64,000 nucleotides of DNA from Larix kaempferi (lineage: Eukaryota; Streptophyta; Pinopsida; Pinales; Pinaceae), in assembly GCA_027924585.1 (NCBI GenBank), contig BSBM01000917.1, positions 9,663,501 through 9,727,500 of the forward strand. Reading direction: 5' to 3'. The translations under genes and the position numbers were made by a program. Below are positions 55,291-64,000 of the stretch, piece by piece. Under the pieces are notes generated by a model. It was given only the letters and a program-made list of their open reading frames with translations. It was not told the origin of the DNA and did not search any database. Numbering within the stretch: the stretch's first letter is position 1; the number at the start of each line of letters is the position of its first letter.

Positions 55291-57214
55291 GTAAACCTTC
55301 TAGAAGCTGTGATTTTAAAAAATGGGGGAAGTAAGCTTTTCTTATTTCCAAACGCATGCGCAAACTATAGAAAGTCGTTATGACGTAGAATGTGCATACT
55401 TTGTAGATTCCATTTATTAAATAGAACACATTTTCTAAAAACTCGTGTTTTTTAAGAAATCATGTAAACCTTCTAGAAGCTGTGATTTTAAAAAACGGTG
55501 GAAGTAAGCTTTTCTTATTTCCGGACGCATGCGCAAACTATAGAAAGTCGTTATGACGTAGAATGTGCATACTTTTTAGATTCCATTTATGAAATAAAAC
55601 ACATTTTCTAAAAACTCGTTTTTTTTGCGAAATCACGTAAACCTTCTAGAAGTTGTGATTTTAAAAAATGGTGGAAGTAAGCTTTTCTTATTTCCGGACG
55701 CACGCGCAAACTATAGGAAGTCGTTATGACGTAGAATGTGCATACTTTGTTGATTCCATTTATGAAATAAAACACATTTTCTAAAAACTCGTGTTTTTTA
55801 AGAAATCATGTAAACCTTCTAGAAGCGTTGATTTTAAAAAATGGTGGAAGTAAGCTTTTCTTATTTCCGGACTTGTGCGCAAACTATAGAAAGTCGTTAT
55901 GACGTAGAATGTGCATACTTTGTTGATTCCATTTATGAAATAAAACACATTTTCTAAAAACTCGTGTTTTTTAAGAAATCATGTAAACCTTCTAGAAGCT
56001 GTGATTTTGAAAAACGGGGGAAGTAAGCTTTTCTTATTTCCGGACGGATGCGCAAACTATAGAAAGTCGTTATGACGTAGAATGTGCATAATTTGTAGAT
56101 TCAATTGATGAAATAAAACACATTTTCTGAAAACTCGTGTTTTTTACGAAATCATGTAAACCTTCTAGATGCTGTGATTTTAAAAAATGGTGGAAGTAAG
56201 CTTTTCTTATTTCCGGACGCATGCGCAAACTATATAAAGTCGTTATGATGTAGAGTGTGCATACTTTGTAGATTCCATTTATGAAATAAAACACATTTTC
56301 TAAAAACTCGTGTTTTTTACGAAATCATGTAAACCTTCTAGAAGCTGTGATTTTAAAAAACGGTGGAAGTAAGCTTTTCTTATTTCCGGACGCATGCGCA
56401 AACTATAGAAAGTCGTTATGCCGTAGAATGTGCATACTTTGTAGATTCCGTTTATGAAATAAAACACATTTTCTAAAAACTCGTGTTTTTTACGAAATCA
56501 TGTAAACCTTCTAGAAGCTGTGATTTTAAAGAATGGTGGAAGTAAGCTTTTCTTATTTCCTGACGCATGCGCAAACTTTAGAAAGTCGTAATGACGTAGA
56601 ATGTGCATACTTTGTAGATTCCATTTATGAAATAAAACACATTTTCTAAAAACTCGTGTTTTTTGCGAAATCATGTAAACCTTCTACAAGCTGTAATTTT
56701 AAAAAACGGTGGAAGTAAGCTTCTCTTATTTCCGGACGCATGCGCAAACTATAGAATGTCGTTATGACGTAGAATGTGCATACTTTGTAGATTCCATTTA
56801 TGAGATAAAACACATTTTCTAAAAACTCGTGTTTTTTACGAAATCATGTAAACCTTCTAGAAGCTGTGATTTTAAAAAACGGGGGAAGTAAGCTTTTCTT
56901 ATTTCCGGATGAATGCGCAAACTATATAAAGTCGTTATGACGTGGAATGTGCATGCTTTGTAGATTCCATTTATGAAATAAAACACATTTTCTAAAAACT
57001 CGTGTTTCTTACAAAATCATGTAAAACTTCTAGAAGCTGTGATTTTAAAAAACGGTGGAAGTAAGCTTTTCTTATTTCCGGACGCATGCGCAAACTATAG
57101 AAATTCGTTATGACGTAGAATGTGCATACTTTGTAGATTCCATTTATGAAATAAAACACATTTTCTAAAAACTCGTGTTTTTTACGAAATCATGTAAACC
57201 TTCTAGAAGCTCTG

Positions 57215-59445
57215 ATTTTAAAAAATGGTGAAAGTAAGCTTTTCTTATTTCCGAACGAATGCACAAACTATAGAAAGTCGTTATGACGTAGAATGTGCAT
57301 ACTTTGTAGATTCCATTTATGAAATAAAACACATTTTCTAAAAACTCGTGTTTTTTACGAAATCATGTAAACCTTTTAACAGCCGTGATTTTAAAAAACG
57401 GTGGAAGTAAGCTTTTCTTATTTCCGGATGCATCCATAAACTATAGAAAGTTGTTATGACGTAGAATGTGCATACTTTGTTGATTCCATTTATGAAATAA
57501 AACACATTTTCTAAAAACTCGTGTTTTTTAAGAAATCATATAAACCTTCTAGAAGCTGTGATTTTAAAAAACGGGGGAAGTAAGCTTTTCTTATTTCCAA
57601 ACGCATGCATAAAATATAGAAAGTCGTTATGACGTAGAATGTGCATACTTTGTAGATTCCATTTATGAAATAAAACACATTTTCTAAAAACTCGTGTTTT
57701 TTACGAAATCATGTAAACCTTCTAGAAGCTATGATTTTAAAAAACGGTAGAAGTAAGCTTTTCTTCTTTCCGGACGCATTCACAAACTATAGAATTTCGT
57801 TATGACGTAGAATGTGCATACTTTGTAGATTCCATTTATGAAATAAAACACATTTTCTAAAAACTCGTGTTTTTTACGAAATCATATAAACCTTCTAGAA
57901 GCTGTGATTTTGAAAAACGGTTGATTAAGCTTTTCTTATTTCCGGACGCATGCGCAAACTATATAAAGTCGTTATGACGTAGAATGTGCATACTTTGTAG
58001 ATTCCATTTATGAAATAAAACACATTTTCTAAACACTCGTGTTTTTTTACGAAATCATGTAAACCTTCTAGAGGCTGGGATTTTAAAAAACTGTCGAAGT
58101 AAGCTTTTCTTATTTCCGGACGCATGCGCAAAGTATAGAATGTCGTTATGACGTAGAATGTGCATACTTTGTTGATTCTATTTATGAAATAAAACACATT
58201 TTCTAAAAAATCGTGTTTTTTACGAAATCATGTAAACCTTCTAGATGTTGCATGATTTTAAAAAAACGGGAGAAGTAAGGTTTTCTTATTTCCGGACGCA
58301 TGCGCAAAGTATAGAAAGTCGTTATGACGTAGAATGTGCATACTTTGTTGATTCCATTTATGAAATAAAACACATTTTCTAAAAACTCGTGTTTTTTAAG
58401 AAATCATGTAAACCTTCTAGAAGCTGTGATTTTAAAAACCGAGGGAAGTAAGCTTTTCTTATTTCCGGATGGATGCGCAAACTATAGAAAGTCGTTAAGA
58501 CGTAGAATGTGCATACTTTGTTGATTCCATTCATGAAATAAAACACATTTTCTAAAAACTCATGTTTTTTACGAAATCATGTAAACCTTCTGGAAGCTGT
58601 GATTTTAAAAAACGGTGGAAGTAAGCTTTTCTTATTTCCGGACGCATGCGCAAACTATAGAAATTCGTTATGACGTAGAATGTGCATACTTTGTTGATTT
58701 CATTTATGAAATAAAACACATTTTCTAAAAACTCGTGTTTTTTAAGAAATCATGTAAACCTTCTAGAAGCCGTGATTTTAAAAAACGGGGGAAGTAAGCT
58801 TTTCTTATTTCCGGACGGATGCGCAAACTATAGAAAGTCGTTATGACGTAGAAAGTGCATACTTCGTTGATTCCATTTATGAAATAAAACACATTTTCTA
58901 AAAACTCGTGTTTTTTAAGAAATCATGTAAACCTTCTAGAAGCTGTGATTTTAAAAAACGGGGGAAGTAAGCTTTTCTTATTTCCAAACGCATGCGCAAA
59001 CAATAGAAAGTCGTTATGACGTAGAATGTGCATACTTTGTTGATTCCATTTATGAAATAAAACACATTTTCTAAAAACTCGTGTTTTTTAAGAAATCATG
59101 TAAACCTTCTAGAAGCTGTGATTTTAAAAAACGGTGGAAGTAAGGTTTTCTTATTTCCGGACGCATTCGCAAACTATAGAATGTCGTTATGACGTAGAAT
59201 GTGCATACTTTGTAGATTCCATTTATGAAATAAAACAAATTTTCTAAAAACTCGTGTTTTTTACGAAATCATGTAAACCTTCTAGAAGCTATGATTTTAA
59301 AAAACAGGGGAAGTAAGCTTTTCTTATTTCCAAACGCATGCGCAAACTATAAAAAGTCGTTATGACGTAGAATGTGCATACTTTGTTGATTCCATTTATG
59401 AAATAAAACACATTTTCTAAAAACTTGTGTTTTTTAAGAAATCAT
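57215..59445. repeat. Flank long-period block, second member
   Basis: Collinear with 52890-55290 and spaced 24 monomers (4152 bp) away, rising to 4155 bp after a 3-bp insertion near 58250 (GATGTTGCATGATTTT). Similarity of monomer order ends near 59450, where this copy has CGGTGGAAG and the first has TGGGGGAAG. The members differ at many single bases, more than HOR copies do. Confidence 0.72.
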
Positions 59446-59549
59446 GTAAACCTTCTAGAAGCTGTGATTTTAAAAAACGGTGGAAGTAAGCTTTTCTTAT
59501 TTCTGGATGCATGCGCAAACTATAGAAAGTCGTTATGACGTAGAATGTG

Positions 59550-60586
59550 CATACTTTGTTGATTCCATTTATGAAATAAAACACATTTTCTAAAAACTCG
59601 TGTTGTTTAAGAAATCATGTAAACATTCTAGAAGCTGTGATTTTAAAAAACGGTGGAAGTAAGCTTTTCTTATTTCCGGACGCATGCGCAAACTATAGAA
59701 AGTCGTTATGATGTAGAATGTGCATACTCTGTTGATTCCATTTATGAAATAAAACACATTTTCTAAAAACTTGTGTTTTTTAAGAAATCATGTAAACCTT
59801 CTAGAAACTGTGATTTTAAAAAACGGTGGAAGTAAGCTTTTCTTATTTCCGGACGGATGCGCAAACTATAGAAAGTCGTTATGACGTAGAATGTGCATAC
59901 TTTGTAGATTCAATTTATGAAATAAAACACATTTTCTGAAAACTCGTGTTTTTTACGAAATCATGTAAACCTTCTAGATGCTGTGATTTTAAAAAATGGT
60001 GGAAGTAAGCTTTTCTTATTTCCAGACGCATCCGCAAACTATATAAAGTCGTTATGACGTAGAATGTGCATACTTTGTAGATTCCATTTATGAAATAAAA
60101 CACATTTTCTAAAAACTCATGTTTTTTACGAAATCATGTAAACCTTCTAGAATCTGTGATTTTAAAAAACGGCGGAAGTAAGCTCTTCTTATTTCCGGAT
60201 GCATGCTCAAACTATAGAAAGTCGTTATGCCATAGAATGTGCATACTTTGTAGATTCCATTTATGAAATAAAACACATTTTCTAAAAACTCGTGTTTTTT
60301 ACGAAATCATGTAAACCTTCTAGAAGCTGTGATTTTAAAGAACGGTGGAAGTAAGCTTTTCTTATTTCCGGACGTATGCGAAACTGTAGAAAGTCGTTAT
60401 GACGTAGAATATGCTTACTTTGTAGATTCCATTTATGAAATAAAACACATTTTCTAAAACCTCTTTTTTTTTACGAAATCATGTAAACCTTGTAGAAGCT
60501 GTGATTTTAAAAAACGGTGGAAGTAAGCTTTTCTTATTTCCGGACGCATGCGCAAACTATAGAAAGTCGTTATGACGTAGAATGTG
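59550..60586. repeat. Six-monomer flank repeat, first member
   Basis: The rare marker TGTTGTTTAAG with ACATTCTAGAAG stands at 59601 and again at 60638, 1037 bp apart (six monomers minus one base, from a deletion at GTATGCGAAAC near 60375). Other shared markers are TTCTGAAAACTCG, GGCGGAAGTAAGCTC and GCTTACTTTG. Limits are approximate. Confidence 0.75.
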
Positions 60587-61623
60587 CATACTTTGTTGAT
60601 TCAATTTATGAAAAAAAACACATTTTCTAAAAACTCGTGTTGTTTAAGAAATCATGTAAACATTCTAGAAGCTGTGATTTTAAAAAACGGTGGAAGTAAG
60701 CTTTTTTTATTTCCGGACGCATGCGCAAACTATAGAAAGTCGTTATGACGTAGAATGTGCATACTCTTTTGATTCCATTTATGAAATAAAACACATTTTC
60801 TAAAAACTTGTGTTTTTTAAGAAATCATGTAAACCTTCTAGAAACTGTGATTTTAAAAAACGGTGGAAGTAACATTTTCTTATTTCCGGACGGATGCGCA
60901 AACTATAGAAAGTCGTTATGACGTAGAATGTGCATACTTTGTAGATTCAATTTATGAAATAAAACACATTTTCTGAAAACTCGTGTTTTTTACGAAATCA
61001 TGTAAACCTTCCAGATGCTGTGATTTTAAAAAATGGTGGAAGTAAGCTTTCCTTATTTCCAGACGCATGCGCAAACTATATAAAGTCGTTATGACGTAGA
61101 ATGTGCATACTTTGTAGATTTCATTTATGAAATAAAACACATTTTCTAAAAACTCATGTTTTTTACGAAATCATGTAAACCTTCTAGAATCTGTGATTTT
61201 AAAAAACGGCGGAAGTAAGCTCTTCTTATTTCCGGATGCATGCGCAAACTATAGAAAGTCGTTATGCCATAGAATGTGCATACTTTGTCGATTCCATTTA
61301 TGAAATAAAACACATTTTCTAAAAACTCGTGTTGTTTAAGAAATCATGTAAACCTTCTAGAAGCTGTGATTTTAAAAAACGGTGGAAGTAAGCTTTTCTT
61401 ACTTCCGGACGTATGTGCAAACTGTAGAAAGTCGTTATGATGTATAATGTGCTTACTTTGTAGATTCCATTTATGAAATAAAACACATTTTCTAAAAACT
61501 CTTTTTTTTTACGAAATCATGTAAACCTTGTAGAAGCTGTGATTTTAAAAAACGGTGGAAGTAAGCTTTTCTTATTTCCGGACGCATGCGCAAACTATAG
61601 AAAGTCGTTATGACGTAGAATGT
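60587..61623. repeat. Six-monomer flank repeat, second member
   Basis: Tandem partner of the preceding block, with markers at 60638, 60944, 61210 and 61451. Similarity ends near 61625, where CTTTTTTGATTCC replaces CTTTGTTGATTC. Confidence 0.75.
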
Positions 61624-62000
61624 GCATACTTTTTTGATTCCATTTATGAAATAAAAAACATTTTCTAAAAACTCATATTTTTTAACAAATCAAGTAAACC
61701 TTCTAGAAGCTGTGATTTTAAAAAACGGGGGAAGTAAGCTTTTCTTATTTCCAGACGGATACGCAAACTATAGAAAGTCGTTATGACGTAGAATGTGCAT
61801 ACTTTGTAGATTCCATTTATGAAATAAAACACATTTTCTAAAAACTCGTGTTTTTTACGAAATCATGTAAACCTTCCAGAAGCTTTGATTTTAAAAAACG
61901 GTGGAAGTAATCTTTTCTTATTTCCGGACGCATGCGCAAACTATAGAATGTCGTTATGACGTAGAATGTGCATACTTTGTAGATTCCATTTATGAAATAA
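60890..62000. repeat. Nine-monomer-spaced flank repeat, first member
   Basis: GATTCAATTTATG with TTCTGAAAAC at 60944, CATACTTTTTTGATTCC with AACTCATATTTTTT at 61625 and GCTTTGATTTT at 61882 all recur exactly 1557 bp (nine monomers) downstream. It overlaps the six-monomer repeat, so the two periods are superposed. Confidence 0.72.
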
Positions 62001-62446
62001 AACACATTTTCTAAAAACTCGTGTTTTTTACGAAATCATGTAAACCTTCAAGAAGCTGTGATTTTAAAAAACGGGCGAAGCAAGCTTTTCTTATTTCCGG
62101 ACGCATGCGCAAACTATAGAAAGTCGTTATGACGTAGAATGTGCATACTTTGTAGATTCCATTTATGAAATAAAACACATTATCTAAAAACTCGTGTTTT
62201 TTAAGACATCATGTAAACCTTCTAGAAGCAGTGATTTTAAAAAACGGGGGAAGTAAGCTTTTCTTATTTCCGGACGCATGCGCAAACTATAGAAACTCAT
62301 TATGACGTAGAATGTGCATACTTTGCTGATTCCATTTATGAAATAAAACACATTTTCTAAAAACTCGTGTTTTTTAACAAATCATGTAAACCTTCTAGAA
62401 GCTGTGATTTTAAAAAACGGTGGAAGTAAGCTTTTCTTATTTCCGG

Positions 62447-63557
62447 ACGGATGTGCAAACTATAGAAAGTCGTTATGACGTAGAATCTGCATACTTTGTA
62501 GATTCAATTTATGAAATAAAACACATTTTCTGAAAACTCGTGTTTTTTACGAAATCATGTAAACCTTCTAGATGCTGTGATTTTAAGAAATGGTGGAAGT
62601 AAGCTTTTCTTATTTCCAGACGCATGCGCAAACTATATAAAGTCGTTATGACGTAGAATGTGCATACTTTGTAAATTCCATTTATGAAATAAAACAGATT
62701 TTCTAAAAACTCGTGTTTTTTACGAAATCATGTAAACCTTCTAGAAGCTGTGATTTTAAAAAACGGTGGAAGTAAGCTCTTCTTATTTCCGGACGCATGC
62801 GCAAATTATAGAAAGTCGTTATGCCGTAGAATGTGCATACTTTGTAGATTCCATTTATGAAATAAAACACATTTTCTAAAAACTCGTGTTTTTTACGAAA
62901 TCATGTAAACCTTCTAGAAGCTGTGATTTTAAAAAACGGTGGAAGTAAGCTTTTCTTATTTCCGGACGTATGGGCAAACTGTAGAAAGTCGTTATGACGT
63001 AGAATGTGCTTACTTTATAGATTCCATTTATGAAATAAAACACATTTTCTAAAAACTCTTTTTTTTTACGAAATCATGTAAACCTTCTAGAAGCTGTGAT
63101 TTTAAAAAACAGGGGAAGTAAGCTTTTCTTATTTCCGGACGCATGCGCAAACTATAGAAAGTCGTTATGACGTAGAATGTGCATACTTTTTTGATTCCAT
63201 TTATGAAATAAAAAACATTTTCTAAAAACTCATATTTTTTAACAAATCATGTAAACCTTCTAGAAGCTGTGATTTTAAAAAACGGGGGAAGTAAGCTTTT
63301 CTTATTTCCGGACGGATACGCAAACTATAGAAAGTCGTTATGACGTAGAATGTGCATACTTTGTAGATTCCATTTATGAAATAAAACACATTTTCTAAAA
63401 ACTCGTGTTTTTTACGAAATCATGTAAACCTTCTAGAAGCTTTGATTTTAAAAAAGGGTGGAAGTAAGCTTTTCTTATTTCCGGACGCATGCGCAAACTA
63501 TAGAATGTCGTTATGACGTAGAATGTGCATACTTTGTAGATTTCATTTATGAAATAA
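62447..63557. repeat. Nine-monomer-spaced flank repeat, second member
   Basis: Partner of 60890-62000, with markers at 62501, 63182 and 63439. It has TGCCGTAG near 62824 where the first member has TGCCATAG, a CpG transition. Monomers at 62001-62446 between the members, and from 63558 to the window end, show the plain 173-bp repeat. Confidence 0.72.
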
Positions 63558-64000
63558 AACACATTTTCTAAAAACTCATGTTTTTTATGAAATCATGTAA
63601 ACCTTCTAGAAGCTGTGATTTTAAAAAACGGGGGAAGTAAGCTTTTCTTACTTCCAAACACATGCGCAAACTATAGAAATTCGTTATGACGTAGAATGTG
63701 CATACTTTGTTGATTCCATTTATGAAATAAAACACATTTTCTAAAAACTCTTGTTTTTTACGAAATCATGTAAACCTTCTAGAAGCTGTGATTTTAAAAA
63801 ACGGTGGAAGTAAGCTTTTCTTATTTCCAGACGCATGCGCAAACTATAGAATGTCGTTATGACGTAGAATGTGCATACTTTGTGGATTCCATTTATGAAA
63901 TAAAACACATTTTCTAAAAACTCATGTTTTTTACGAAATCATGTAAACCTTCTAGAAGCTGTGATTTTAAAAAACGGTGGAAGTAAGCTCTTCTTATTTC

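Larger units (their letters stand above)
1..64000. repeat. 173-bp satellite array, head to tail, whole window
   Basis: The motif GTAGAATGTGCATACTT begins at 1, 174 and 347 and continues at steps of 173 bp to the end of the window, always in the same orientation. Dividing the length gives about 370 monomers. One typical monomer has 57 G or C in 173 bases by hand count. Its parts in order are: GTAGAATGTGCATACTTTG, a segment containing AAATAAAACACA, an A-tract and T-tract pair around CTCGTG, the palindrome CTTCTAGAAG, TTTTAAAAAA followed by CGGTGG or CGGGGG, GTAAGCTTTTC (HindIII site), and a CpG-rich end with CCGGACGCATGCGC and GTCGTTATGAC. I found no unique sequence, transposon or gene interrupting it. 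Single-base indels give some monomers of 172 or 174 bp. The strand label is arbitrary. Confidence 0.98.
52731..64000. repeat. Satellite flank without the 19-kb order
   Basis: The 173-bp periodicity and orientation continue, but the sequence no longer follows the end of copies 1 and 2. The first kilobase resembles the blocks at 4090-5150 and 1810-2600 (GCGTTACTTAT monomer, then CTCTGAT, CCTTTTAACAG, GGATGCATGCATAAAC and CGGTTGATTAAGC monomers). The next part resembles 2570-3650 (GGCTGGGATTTT, ACGGGAGAAG, GTTAAGACG and CTTCTGGAAGC monomers). Beyond about 55.3 kb monomers carry many private changes not seen in the HOR copies. It looks like an older edge of the array, or another array variant next to the HOR. 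No gene or unrelated insertion is seen up to the end, which falls inside a monomer. Confidence 0.8.

Noticed and set aside
58240-58275. Possible small insertion element at GATGTTGCATGATTTT
   Set aside because: The gain is only 3 bp relative to the equivalent near 54100 and looks like a simple local indel.
2573-61140. Minus-strand open frames of 62-90 codons, such as 2573-2809, 11092-11280, 53773-54045 and 60952-61140
   Set aside because: All are the same phase of the satellite read on the minus strand, often from a GTG start. Because 173 is not a multiple of 3 the frame shifts with each monomer, and frames end after one or one and a half monomers. Point changes between monomers show no sign of protein constraint. 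They are by-products of the repeat.
1-64000. CRISPR array
   Set aside because: The repeat is continuous, with no unique spacers between conserved short repeats, and no cas genes are present.
1-64000. Human or primate alpha satellite
   Set aside because: The monomer length (173 against 171 bp) and AT-richness are similar, but I see no resemblance to the alpha-satellite consensus as I know it, and the CENP-B-like match is only partial.
1-64000. Polyadenylation signals (AATAAA in GAAATAAAACACA)
   Set aside because: The hexamer occurs in almost every monomer as part of the AT-rich body. Without a transcript there is no reason to call it a signal.
52731-64000. Transposon or unique DNA at the point where the HOR order ends
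   Set aside because: The sequence past the breakpoint is still 173-bp satellite in the same orientation. No terminal repeats, target-site duplication or coding remnant were seen.
1-64000. tRNA, rRNA or telomeric repeats
   Set aside because: No cloverleaf-like boxes, ribosomal segments or TTAGGG-type tracts were noticed on either strand while reading the monomers.

Overview
The whole 64 kb window is satellite DNA. It holds no gene, RNA gene or mobile element that I can support. It is one uninterrupted head-to-tail array of an AT-rich monomer of 173 bp (about 33% G+C, counted by hand on one typical monomer). That is roughly 370 monomers, all in the same orientation. Such an array points to a eukaryotic genome assembled from long reads, and to centromeric, pericentromeric or other constitutive heterochromatin. 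The monomer does not look like human alpha satellite or any other satellite I can name, so I do not assign a species.

Layout. Monomer variants recur in the same order with a very long super-period, giving a higher-order repeat (HOR) of about 19 kb. Copy 1 is 1-18737 (about 109 monomers), copy 2 is 18738-37994 (about 112 monomers), and copy 3 starts at 37995 and stays collinear with the others until about 52730. The phase is arbitrary because the window starts inside the array. Copies are nearly identical base for base. They differ mainly by gain or loss of blocks of whole monomers: a 173-bp monomer missing only from copy 2, a 691-bp four-monomer duplication only in copies 2 and 3, and a 2040-bp tandem duplication only in copies 1 and 2. 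The two duplications give conflicting copy relationships, as expected for a repeat shuffled by unequal exchange or conversion. Inside each copy lies a further level of 11-monomer blocks of about 1901 bp.

From about 52.73 kb to the end the strict 19-kb order is lost. The sequence becomes a mosaic of monomers related to several parts of the HOR, with its own local repeats (block spacings of about 4152, 1037 and 1557 bp). This resembles the shift from a homogenised HOR core to an older, less homogenised flank.

Each monomer has a recognisable internal design: an AT-rich body with A and T tracts, a perfect palindrome CTTCTAGAAG, a HindIII site in most monomers, and a CpG-bearing segment around CCGGACGCATGCGC. 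Many monomers also carry, on the minus strand, a 17-bp site with the exact spacing of a degenerate CENP-B box. Two linked monomer subfamilies alternate irregularly, and only one of them keeps the CGAA part of that site. The short minus-strand open frames are by-products of the repeat, not genes.
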